Assembly: GCA_913046825.1 (NCBI GenBank)
Contig: CAJWTF010000073.1
Span: 1 to 18,661 of the forward strand
Reading direction: 5' to 3'
Length of the DNA stretch: 18,661 nucleotides
Origin: an uncultured Rickettsiales bacterium
GTDB taxonomy: Bacteria > Pseudomonadota > Alphaproteobacteria > UBA8366
The notes beneath the pieces were generated by a model. That model searched no databases, was not told the origin of the DNA, and was given only the letters and a program-made list of their open reading frames with translations. Below, in pieces: positions 6,453-13,517 of the stretch. The translations under genes and the position numbers were made by a program. Position 1 is the first letter of the stretch, and every line of letters begins with the position of its first letter.

Positions 6453-7856
6453 TCACGAGTCCTCCATGAGTTTGCGAACATCGGTGAAATGTCCTGTGAC
6501 GGATGCCGCTGTGGCCATAGCCGGGCTGACAAGATGGGTGCGGCTGCCGAGGCCCTGGCGGCCTCGGAAATTACGATTGCTGGTCGAGGCCGAACGTTCG
6601 CCCGGCTCCAGCATGTCACCGTTCATCGCGACACACATGGAGCAACCGGGCTCACGCCATTCCATACCCGCTTCGATGAAAATCTTGTCGAGCCCTTCCG
6701 CTTCGGCTTGGTTTTTCACCAAACCCGAGCCCGGCACGATTAGGGTGCGGACCTGGGCCTGGCGGCCTTTCGCAACCGCAGCAGCGGCGCGCATATCTTC
6801 GATCCGGCTGTTGGTGCAGGCGCCGACGAAGACAGTGTTTACCTTGATGTCGGAAATTGCCTGGCCTGGTTTCAAATCCATGTAGTCGAGGGCAGCTTCG
6901 ATTTCGGCACGCAGCATAGGGTCACTTTCTTGCGCCGGGTCCGGGATCGCCTCTGTTACCGGCAATGCCCATTGCGGTGAGTTGCCCCAGGTTACCATGG
7001 GTGCGATGGCGTCGCCGTCGATGGTGACCTCCTTGTCGAACACGGCATCGTCGTCCGACGGCAGGGAGCGCCAATATTTGACCGCCTTGTCCCACTCCGC
7101 CCCTGTGGGCGAATAGGGCCGACCCTTGCAATACTCGATGGTCTTTTCATCTGGCGCGATGATGCCGGAACGGGCGCCGGCTTCAATGGCCATATTGCAA
7201 ACCGTCATGCGGCCTTCCATTGACATCGCCTCGATCACCGGGCCGGCGAATTCGATGGCGTAGCCGGTACCGCCAGCCGCGCTTATCTCGCGGATGACGG
7301 CGAGGATTACGTCCTTGCCGCTGACGCCAAAACCGAGCTCGCCGGTGATGTTGATCCGCATCATTTTCGGCTTGCGCTGCCAAACGGTCTGGGTCGCCAT
7401 AACGTGCTGTACCTCGGTCGAGCCGATGCCAAAGGAAATACAGCCAAGCGCCCCATGGGTCGAAGTGTGCGAATCACCGCACACCAAGGTCAGACCCGGC
7501 AAGGTAATCCCTTGTTCCGGGCCGACGACATGGACAATGCCGTGCCGGTCATCAGTCATCGAGTAATGGGTAAACCCCATTTCTTCCGCCGCCTCGGCCA
7601 GGACTTCGACAGCGGTCCGCATCTCGCCTTCCGGAATATCGTCGATGGTTTTGGCCGTGGTCGGCACGCTGTGGTCCGGGACGCCAAAGGTCTTGTCCGG
7701 CTCGCGTAGAGTCAGACCGTTCTTCTTGAGCGCCGCAAACGAGCGAAAATGGAGGTCGTGCGTCATATGACGGTCGATATAGAGCAGAACATCGCCGTCT
7801 TCGCGCTCGTAGATGACGTGTTCGTCCCAGATATTTTCGAAAAGAGTTTTTCCCAT
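6453..7856 (-). CDS. leuC: 3-isopropylmalate dehydratase large subunit (LeuC family)
   Basis: A full-length 467-residue aconitase-family protein, close to the usual LeuC length of about 466. The three cysteine ligands of the [4Fe-4S] cluster are visible: C347 (GACTNSRIEDM) and C405/C408 (PGCSMC). CGDSHTSTHGALG, GPEQGITLPG, SMEGRMTVCNMAIEAGA and SPAMATAASVTGHF are all canonical. The stretch HMTHDLHFRSFAALKKNG (about 30-47) differs from the HLVHEVTSPQAFxGLR I remember for standard LeuC, close to where substrate side-chain specificity is set. The ATG at 7856 lacks a strong ribosome-binding site. The gene heads the minus-strand cluster and is divergent from a GlcG-like gene across a 121-bp spacer with a palindrome. 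Confidence 0.93.
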   Translation of the reverse strand: MGKTLFENIWDEHVIYEREDGDVLLYIDRHMTHDLHFRSFAALKKNGLTLREPDKTFGVPDHSVPTTAKTIDDIPEGEMRTAVEVLAEAAEEMGFTHYSMTDDRHGIVHVVGPEQGITLPGLTLVCGDSHTSTHGALGCISFGIGSTEVQHVMATQTVWQRKPKMMRINITGELGFGVSGKDVILAVIREISAAGGTGYAIEFAGPVIEAMSMEGRMTVCNMAIEAGARSGIIAPDEKTIEYCKGRPYSPTGAEWDKAVKYWRSLPSDDDAVFDKEVTIDGDAIAPMVTWGNSPQWALPVTEAIPDPAQESDPMLRAEIEAALDYMDLKPGQAISDIKVNTVFVGACTNSRIEDMRAAAAVAKGRQAQVRTLIVPGSGLVKNQAEAEGLDKIFIEAGMEWREPGCSMCVAMNGDMLEPGERSASTSNRNFRGRQGLGSRTHLVSPAMATAASVTGHFTDVRKLMEDS

Positions 7857-7879
7857 GGTCTAATTTACTCGCTTGATTT

Positions 7880-7891
7880 GACCGCTCGGTC
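7880..7891. promoter_or_regulatory. GACCGctCGGTC palindrome, candidate TetR-type operator between leuC and glcG-like genes
   Basis: A perfect 5-bp inverted repeat with a 2-bp centre lies 24 bp upstream of the leuC start in the divergent spacer. GACCG-N2-CGGTC cores are typical of TetR/AcrR-family operators that control fatty-acid and catabolic genes in proteobacteria. No TetR gene lies in the window, so this assignment is inferred. Confidence 0.4.
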
Positions 7892-7977
7892 TAGAGTTCT
7901 TCCTTAAAAATGGTGCGCCGTAGGGGTATCGGCGAGGGCAACTGTAATAATAAGTCAGACTCTGGGGGAAAGATACG

Positions 7978-8373
7978 ATGGGGTTAAGTTTGGCGGATGC
8001 TAATCGGATCATCGCGGGGGCGGTGGCAAAGGCCGATAATATTGGCGTCAAAATGAATATCGCGGTGTGCGACGCGGGCGGACGCCTATTGGCCTTTCAA
8101 CGGATGGACGGTGCGATTTGGGCCGGCGCTTATGGCAGTCAGGGCAAGGCAGTCGCTTCGGCGGCATTCGGGCGGCCGAGTGGTGATCTGACGGAGCGGG
8201 CAAATCATCCGACCCTAGTCGGTATCGCTGCCGCGGAAGGCAATCACATGTATTTCGGTCAGGGCGCGGTGCCGATTCTTCGTGACGGCACCGTGGTCGG
8301 TGCGATTGGTGTCGGCGGTGGTTCCGCACAAGAAGATGAGGATTGCGCCCAAGCGGGCGCCGACTGCCTCTAA
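7978..8373 (+). CDS. GlcG/HbpS-family protein
   Basis: A 131-residue single-domain protein of the GlcG/HbpS (DUF336) family. The N-terminal helix (SLADANRIIAGAVAKA) leads to MNIAVCDAGGRLLAFQRMDGAIWAGAYGSQGKAVASAAFGRPS, here a set of motifs at about residues 25-68. The C-terminal sheet GAVPILRDGTVVGAIGVGGGSAQEDEDCA is also characteristic. Members bind haem or small ligands, or occur with glycolate, propanediol and other catabolic operons as accessory proteins of uncertain function. There is no signal peptide, so it is probably cytoplasmic. The ATG follows GGGGGAAAGATACG, a usable ribosome-binding site. It is the first plus-strand gene after the divergent spacer. Confidence 0.88.
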   Translation: MGLSLADANRIIAGAVAKADNIGVKMNIAVCDAGGRLLAFQRMDGAIWAGAYGSQGKAVASAAFGRPSGDLTERANHPTLVGIAAAEGNHMYFGQGAVPILRDGTVVGAIGVGGGSAQEDEDCAQAGADCL

Positions 8374-8443
8374 CCGCTCGCCTCCCTAACGGCGCTATTT
8401 ATCATAGATGAGTAAGTAGCGTCTTTGTAGGAGGTATGAGCAG

Positions 8444-9271
8444 ATGTGCGATCTCGATGGAAAAGTCATTGTCATTACGGGTGTGGGGCGACCGCGCGGT
8501 GTCGGCCGAGCGGCGGCGCTTCGCTTTGCCGAGCGTGGAGCCAGGCTGGTTTTGGCCGATCTTGGGCGCGGTGATAACGCCATCGGCGATATTGAGGGCA
8601 CGTCACCTGACTTGGACGCGGTCGCCCATGAAGTTACTGAAGTGGGCGGTGATGCGATTGCGGTTGCGACCGACGTTAGTCAGGAAGATGACGTTAAAAA
8701 GCTAATCGCGACCAGCGTGTCGAAGTTCGGACGTATCGACTCGATGGTAGCCAACGCCGCGATCTTGGCCGGTAAGGGCGATCCTCTCGATATTTCCCTA
8801 GAGACGTTCATGCGCATTCAAGAGGTCAACGTGGCGGGTGTGTTTCTGTGTTTGCGGGAATCCGTGCGCCAAATACTCTCGCAAGGCGGCGGCGGTAGTC
8901 TGGTCACCGTTGGGTCCCGCGCGTCGCGTCGCGGCGACGCCAACATCACTGCATATTCAGCGTCTAAGTTTGGCGTGATCGGCCTCACTCAAAGCTTTGC
9001 TATGGCCTATGCGAAGGACGGTATTCGCGTGAACTGCGTTTGTCCGGGCGCGGTAGACACCGATATGTATGTGCGCCAGATGAATGATTTCGCGGCGCGC
9101 GAAGGGGTCGACTTCGTAACGGCCCGCCAGAAAATGGGCGATGTCATTCCCCTTGGTCGATTGACCAGCGGCGACGATGTAGCTAAAGCCATTGTCTGGT
9201 TCGCCAGTGACGATACCAGCCATGTGACTGGCCAGGCCTTTAATGTGAACGGTGGCTCCTGGATGAATTGA
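8444..9271 (+). CDS. SDR-family oxidoreductase
   Basis: A classical-type SDR of 275 residues. It has a slightly extended glycine motif TGVGRPRGVG (12-21) instead of TGxxxGIG, then VANAA (102-106), Asn129, Ser158 (VTVGSRAS), Tyr171 and Lys175 (YSASK), and the cofactor-side PGAVDTDM. All members of the catalytic tetrad (N, S, Y, K) are present, so it should be an active NAD(P)-dependent alcohol dehydrogenase or ketoreductase. It ends in the usual VTGQAFNVNGG. AGGAGG lies nine bases upstream of the ATG at 8444. Its place immediately before a Baeyer-Villiger monooxygenase suggests it makes the ketone that enzyme uses (inference). Confidence 0.92.
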   Translation: MCDLDGKVIVITGVGRPRGVGRAAALRFAERGARLVLADLGRGDNAIGDIEGTSPDLDAVAHEVTEVGGDAIAVATDVSQEDDVKKLIATSVSKFGRIDSMVANAAILAGKGDPLDISLETFMRIQEVNVAGVFLCLRESVRQILSQGGGGSLVTVGSRASRRGDANITAYSASKFGVIGLTQSFAMAYAKDGIRVNCVCPGAVDTDMYVRQMNDFAAREGVDFVTARQKMGDVIPLGRLTSGDDVAKAIVWFASDDTSHVTGQAFNVNGGSWMN

Positions 9272-9281
9272 ACCGCTACCT

Positions 9282-9301
9282 GCGTCTTCCCTGGAAGACG
9301 C
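9282..9301. terminator. Strong hairpin after the SDR gene (terminator-like or processing hairpin)
   Basis: GCGTCTTCCCTGGAAGACGC is a perfect 9-bp stem with a 2-nt centre, 10 bases after the SDR stop. No T-run follows, so it may be a 3'-end stabiliser or a weak terminator separating the SDR and BVMO transcripts. Confidence 0.4.
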
Positions 9302-9335
9302 CTTGGAATGTCGGGGGGAAAACCCTAAAATTTTG

Positions 9336-9354
9336 TTACAAGTCTGTCTTGTAA
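9336..9354. promoter_or_regulatory. 19-bp operator-like palindrome in front of the BVMO gene
   Basis: TTACAAGTCTGTCTTGTAA has perfect 7-bp arms and a 5-bp centre, and lies immediately 5' of the AAGAGGAAG ribosome-binding site of the BVMO gene. It resembles the binding sites of dimeric TetR-type repressors. At this distance it could equally form an mRNA hairpin next to the ribosome-binding site. Confidence 0.45.
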
Positions 9355-9368
9355 GAGGAAGCAGAAGA

Positions 9369-10979
9369 ATGTCCGACGGGAAAATCGAAAGTTTTGACGT
9401 AGTGGTCGTAGGGGCGGGATTTGCCGGTCTTTATTCGCTGCATAAGCTTCGCGGCATGGGTATGAGCGTCAAGGTGTTCGAGGCCGGCGACGGTGTTGGC
9501 GGCACGTGGTTTTGGAATCGCTATCCTGGCGCGCGCTGCGACGTCGAGAGTATGGAGTATTCCTACTCCTTCGACCCCGAATTGGAGCAGGAATGGGTCT
9601 GGCCAGACAAATACAGCAAGCAGAATGATATCCTCGCTTATGCCAATCATGTGGCGGACCGTTTTGATTTGCGCCGGGACATCCAGTTTGAAACCCGCAT
9701 CAAGTCTGCACTTTTCGACCGTGAGACCAATCGTTGGACCATCGAGACAGAAAAGGGCGAGCAGGTATCAGCGCAATTCTGCATCATGGCGGTCGGCAAT
9801 CTCTCGACGCCCCGAGTGCCTGATTTCAAAGGCGTCGATAGCTTCAAGGGCGAGTGGTACCACAGCGGTCTCTGGCCAAAAGAGGGCGTCGATTTCACTG
9901 GCAAGCGCGTCGGCATTATCGGCACCGGGTCGACTGGCATCCAAATTATTCCGCAAGTCGCACCCCAGGCGAAGCATCTGCACATCTTCCAACGGACGGC
10001 GAATTATAGCCTGCCCGCACGCAACGGTCCGATGCCGGAAGAGGTGCGTGCGGCCCATAAGAAGAAATACCGTGAACTGCGTGAGCAAGCTTATTTTACG
10101 CCCTTCGGAATCGCCGGATATCCGCCGCCGGAGAAAGCTGCGATCGAAGCTGGGGCAGACGAGCGGACCGAAAGGTATGCCGATAAATGGGCTGAAGGCG
10201 GGACCATCAGCTATCTCTTCGCCTATAACGATCTGCTAACTAACGCGGAGTCGAACAAGACCGCGTCCGATTTCGTGCGCGAGCGCATTCGGGAAATCGT
10301 CAAGGATACGAAAACTGCGGAGATGTTGTGCCCGAATGATCACCCCATCGGCACAAAACGCATCTGCTTGGATAGTGGATATTATGAGACCTACAATCGC
10401 GATAACGTCACACTGGTTGACGTTCGCAGCGCACCGATCGAGGAGATAACCGAGACCGGATTGCGCACGAGCGAGAGTGAGTTCGAACTCGACGCGATCA
10501 TCTTCGCGACCGGTTTCGATGCCATGACGGGCGCGATCCTGGAGATGGATGTCCGCACGTCCGACGGCCTCGCCATGAAGGATAAATGGCAGGACGGGCC
10601 GCTGACATATCTCGGCATCATGGTCTCAGGGTTTCCTAACATGTTCGTCATTACCGGCCCCGGCAGCCCCGGCGTGAAGTCGCAAATGATCCTTTCCATT
10701 GAGCAGCACACTGACTGGATTACCGACTGTATAGCGAACATGCGAGAGAAAGGCCTCTCGATGGCTGAGGCGCAACCGGATGCCGAAGCGAAATGGGTGC
10801 AGCACGTTAATGAGGTTGCGGATACCACACTCTATCCGCAGGCGAACTCGTGGTACGTCGGAGCCAACATACCGGGCAAACCACGTGTCTTCATGCCTTA
10901 TGTCGGCGGTGTAGAGGCCTACAAGAAAATTTGTGACGGCGTCGTGGCGAAAGGCTACGAAGGCATCGATCTCACCTGA
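9369..10979 (+). CDS. Type I Baeyer-Villiger monooxygenase (flavoprotein)
   Basis: A 536-residue FAD- and NADPH-dependent monooxygenase that would insert oxygen next to a ketone to give an ester or lactone. It shows the FAD loop VVGAGFAGLYS (about 14-23), the BVMO motif GGTWFWNRYPGARCD (44-58), the fingerprint FKGEWYHSGLWP (159-170, matching FxGxxxHxxxWP), the NADPH loop GTGSTG (185-190) and the late ATGFD motif. This is the cyclohexanone-monooxygenase-like layout, at typical length. The frame is open upstream to 9303, but the ATG at 9369 follows AAGAGGAAGCAG and gives a normal N-terminus (MSDGKIESFDVVVVGAG). The substrate is unknown. Following genes supply CoA activation and beta-oxidation-type steps. 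Confidence 0.94.
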   Translation: MSDGKIESFDVVVVGAGFAGLYSLHKLRGMGMSVKVFEAGDGVGGTWFWNRYPGARCDVESMEYSYSFDPELEQEWVWPDKYSKQNDILAYANHVADRFDLRRDIQFETRIKSALFDRETNRWTIETEKGEQVSAQFCIMAVGNLSTPRVPDFKGVDSFKGEWYHSGLWPKEGVDFTGKRVGIIGTGSTGIQIIPQVAPQAKHLHIFQRTANYSLPARNGPMPEEVRAAHKKKYRELREQAYFTPFGIAGYPPPEKAAIEAGADERTERYADKWAEGGTISYLFAYNDLLTNAESNKTASDFVRERIREIVKDTKTAEMLCPNDHPIGTKRICLDSGYYETYNRDNVTLVDVRSAPIEEITETGLRTSESEFELDAIIFATGFDAMTGAILEMDVRTSDGLAMKDKWQDGPLTYLGIMVSGFPNMFVITGPGSPGVKSQMILSIEQHTDWITDCIANMREKGLSMAEAQPDAEAKWVQHVNEVADTTLYPQANSWYVGANIPGKPRVFMPYVGGVEAYKKICDGVVAKGYEGIDLT

Positions 10980-11086
10980 CGGAGGCAAAACGGCCTTGCC
11001 ATCTTCGATCTCGGCCATCGTCGATCCCAGTTGGTGCGCCATATTTATAAATGAATTAGGCAAAGCATCATCGCAGAGGAACCACG

Positions 11087-11851
11087 ATGGTTGAAAGAGT
11101 ACGCGTAGACGTGGCGGGACCGGTCAAGACGGTAACCCTGACGCGCCCCGAGAAGCGCAACGCGATGGATACCGCGATGCTGGATGCGTTGTACGAAGTG
11201 TTCAGCGAAGCACCCGCACTGACGGACCGATTGATTGTGCTGCGCGCGGAAGGCTCGACCTACTGTTCGGGCGTCGATTTGAAAGAACGTTTGGCGTTGG
11301 GTGTGACGTCGGGCGAAAGCCCAGTCGAGCGCGTTTTCCACGCCATGGAAACCCACCCCCTTCCCATCGTCACCGTGGTCGAAGGTCCGGCCATCGCCGG
11401 CGGATGCGAGCTTGCCCTACATTGTGAATTCATCGTTGCGTCGGAAGATGCACGGTTTGGCATGTCTTTGGCGCAGGTGGGATTGGCGCCGACCTGGTTC
11501 CTCGCGAAGAAACTCATGGAAGTGGCGGGCCCCGTCGGCACGCGGGAAATTCTGCTGCTTGGCGATACGATGCCTGCGCAATGGATGCATGATCGCGGCT
11601 TGATCGCGCGCGTGGCGCCGAAGGATCAATTGGAAGCCGAAGTGCAGAAAATTGTTGATCGATTGTCCAGCAATGCGCCGCTATCGCTGAAGGCCATGAA
11701 AGCTATGGTCGTGCGCCAACTCGCGTTCCGCGACGGTACCGCGCATGAAGACGTTGACGCCTTGGTGCAGGTGGCACGCAAGAGTGACGATTCAAAAGAA
11801 GGCATGTCCGCGCGCCTTGAGAAGCGGAAACCAAACTTCAGCGGAACCTGA
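11087..11851 (+). CDS. Enoyl-CoA hydratase/isomerase-family protein lacking the second catalytic Glu
   Basis: A 254-residue crotonase-fold protein. The CoA-binding and oxyanion-hole segments are present: PEKRNAMD (21-28), CSGVDL (60-65) and GPAIAGGCEL (100-109). E108 corresponds to Glu144 of rat mitochondrial hydratase. The position equivalent to Glu164, 20 residues later, is Leu128 in FGMSLAQVG (the usual form is FGQPEIxxG). A two-glutamate hydration mechanism is therefore unlikely as drawn, and isomerase, hydrolase, lyase or dehalogenase-type chemistry are options. GAGGAA precedes the ATG. The gene starts a tight plus-strand run with the GIY-YIG-like protein, acyl-CoA dehydrogenase and CoA-transferase. 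Confidence 0.9.
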   Translation: MVERVRVDVAGPVKTVTLTRPEKRNAMDTAMLDALYEVFSEAPALTDRLIVLRAEGSTYCSGVDLKERLALGVTSGESPVERVFHAMETHPLPIVTVVEGPAIAGGCELALHCEFIVASEDARFGMSLAQVGLAPTWFLAKKLMEVAGPVGTREILLLGDTMPAQWMHDRGLIARVAPKDQLEAEVQKIVDRLSSNAPLSLKAMKAMVVRQLAFRDGTAHEDVDALVQVARKSDDSKEGMSARLEKRKPNFSGT

Positions 11852-11865
11852 GAGCGGAGAGAGAT

Positions 11866-12207
11866 ATGCCGGTTCGTATGGATAAACCTTGGGCGCCGCT
11901 CAATGATGAGTCTCTGACGACGATCGCGTCGCATCTCGGCGTCTATCAGCTGGCGAACGATGCGGGCGAGATCCTCTATATTGGTGTCGCCGATGCGCGC
12001 ACGTTGTTTGGCCTGAAGGGGGAATTGCGGAAGGCCATTGCTGAGCCGCCCGCCGGGGCAACCCAGTTTAGGGTTGAGGTGAATATGGCCTACCGGACCC
12101 GTCACATGGAACTTTTGCAAGCCTACCAACATGACCACGGCGCCCTGCCGGTCGCCAATACGGATATCGATCCCCGGATGCTCGGGCGTTTGCGTCCCGC
12201 CGGATAA
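11866..12207 (+). CDS. Small GIY-YIG-like protein
   Basis: A 113-residue product that I cannot assign to a characterised protein, but which carries what looks like a complete GIY-YIG core. GVY (25-27) and YIG (38-40) lie 10 residues apart in the strand pair GVYQLANDAGEILYIG. They are followed by an Arg (R55), a Glu (E82 in HMELLQAYQ) and an Asn (N98). This resembles the nuclease core of UvrC and homing endonucleases, although here it is a stand-alone domain with no DNA-binding extension. It sits 14 bases after the ECH-family gene and 20 bases before the acyl-CoA dehydrogenase gene, with its own GGAGAGAG ribosome-binding site, so it is co-expressed with acyl-CoA enzymes. A non-nuclease role is possible. 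Confidence 0.72.
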   Translation: MPVRMDKPWAPLNDESLTTIASHLGVYQLANDAGEILYIGVADARTLFGLKGELRKAIAEPPAGATQFRVEVNMAYRTRHMELLQAYQHDHGALPVANTDIDPRMLGRLRPAG

Positions 12208-12227
12208 GTTAAGAAAAGGATAGACCC

Positions 12228-13391
12228 ATGGATATGGCTCTGAGTGACGAGCAACGAATGATCGTCGATATGGTGCGCCGCTTTGTGCGCGAGGAAATCG
12301 TGCCCCTCGAAGATGATCTCGACCCGGACGCGGACGAAGTATCGCCAGAAAAACTGGCGGAGCTGGTTGAGAAGACCAAGGAGATGGGTCTACATGGGCT
12401 CGATACACCGCCTGAATATGGCGGGCCGGATATCAATCTCGTTACCCGCTGCTTGATCGCCATCGAATGCAGCCAGCACCGCGCCGGGCTCTATGCGCCG
12501 TGCTATTACGCTTTCGGCGGTGCGCGCCAGGCGCAGTTGTTCGAAGCGAACGACGCGCAAAAGGATAAGTATCTCTATCCGATGCTGCGCGGCGAGAAGA
12601 AGGTTTTCTTTGGTCTGTCGGAGCCGTCCGGAGGCAGCGATCCCGGCCGTGCCATTCAAACCCGCGCGGTGCGCGACGGCGACGATTGGGTAATAAATGG
12701 CACCAAACTTTGGATCAGCGGTGCGGACCGCGCTGATTATGGATTGCTTTTTGCGCGCACGGGCGGGCCGGGCCGTGGCGGTGTCACAGCCTTCATCGTC
12801 GAGACCGAATGGGAAGGCTTCAACGTCCGCCGGATCGTCCACACGTTACGCTCCGCCAAATACGCAACGGAAATCCAACTCGAGGATTTGCGGGTGCCGC
12901 ATGAAAATATTCTTGGTGAGGAAGGTGGTGGGTTTGCCATTGCTAATGACCGCCTGTCGCTCCAGCGCGTGCCCTATTCGGCGGAATGTCTCGGCGTTGC
13001 TATCAAGGCGCATGAAATGGCGGTTGAATACGCCAAGATTCGTGAAACCTTCGGCGCGCCCTTGGCGCATCGCCAGGGTATCCAGTGGATGTTGGTGGAG
13101 AACGAGATCGATATCCGCGCCGCCAAACTGCTGGTTTTTGATGCGGCGGCAAAAGCCGACCGTGGAGAGCCATTCCGCACTGAATCCGCCATCGCCAAAC
13201 TGATCGCGAGTGAGAACAGCTTCAAAGTTGTCGACCGCTCGATGCAGATTCACGGTGGCCTCGGCGTCGCCAAGGATTTGCCGCTTGAGCGCTGGTTCCG
13301 CGAGATGCGCATTCGCCGCGTCGGTGAAGGACCGAGCGAAGTCCAGAAGCATGTTATCGCACGGGATATATTGAACGAGTCGCTAAGGTAG
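12228..13391 (+). CDS. Acyl-CoA dehydrogenase
   Basis: A 387-residue flavoprotein with the three-part acyl-CoA dehydrogenase layout. The N-terminal helical domain (residues about 1-115) runs through EIVPLED. The middle beta domain carries FFGLSEPSGGSDPG (FAD/substrate loop) and WVINGTKLWISGA. The C-terminal helical domain carries RETFGAPLAHRQGIQWML, QIHGGLGVAKDLPLERWFRE and the terminal GEGPSEVQ, whose first Glu (about E367) is the usual position of the catalytic base. It should oxidise an acyl-CoA to the trans-2-enoyl-CoA and pass electrons to ETF. The start is an ATG at 12228 after AAAAGGA. The chain length or branching preference cannot be told from sequence. Confidence 0.95.
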   Translation: MDMALSDEQRMIVDMVRRFVREEIVPLEDDLDPDADEVSPEKLAELVEKTKEMGLHGLDTPPEYGGPDINLVTRCLIAIECSQHRAGLYAPCYYAFGGARQAQLFEANDAQKDKYLYPMLRGEKKVFFGLSEPSGGSDPGRAIQTRAVRDGDDWVINGTKLWISGADRADYGLLFARTGGPGRGGVTAFIVETEWEGFNVRRIVHTLRSAKYATEIQLEDLRVPHENILGEEGGGFAIANDRLSLQRVPYSAECLGVAIKAHEMAVEYAKIRETFGAPLAHRQGIQWMLVENEIDIRAAKLLVFDAAAKADRGEPFRTESAIAKLIASENSFKVVDRSMQIHGGLGVAKDLPLERWFREMRIRRVGEGPSEVQKHVIARDILNESLR

Positions 13392-13396
13392 AAAGA

Positions 13397-13514
13397 GCCC
13401 TCACCCCAGCCCTCTCCCGCACGCGGGAGAGGGAGCGAAGGCAGACGCGCCTATCCCCTCTACCGTGTGCGGGAGATGGAGGGGCCCATTGCGAAGCGAT
13501 GGGAGGGTGAGGGC
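13397..13514. repeat. Palindromic intergenic repeat element with nested hairpins (about 118 bp)
   Basis: The element opens with GCCCTCACCC (13397-13406) and closes with its exact complement GGGTGAGGGC (13505-13514). Inside is a perfect 11-bp stem, CCCTCTCCCGC (13410-13420) with GCGGGAGAGGG (13423-13433), then a weaker CCCTCT/GGAGATGGAGGG pair. CCCATTGC and GCGATGGG (about 13483-13502) form a third hairpin. CCCTCACCCCnnCCCTCTCCCGC is a widespread proteobacterial repeat motif, here placed between the acyl-CoA dehydrogenase and CoA-transferase genes. It probably folds in the mRNA. The upstream ATG at 13467 lies inside the repeat and is unlikely to be a real start. Confidence 0.75.
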
Positions 13515-13517
13515 AAG

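Noticed and set aside
10391..11063. Minus-strand open frames over the 3' end of the BVMO gene
   Set aside because: They are shadows of a strongly supported gene on the plus strand, with no recognisable domain.
13467..13517. Upstream ATG for the CaiB/BaiF gene
   Set aside because: It lies within the palindromic repeat and adds 17 residues with no family resemblance.
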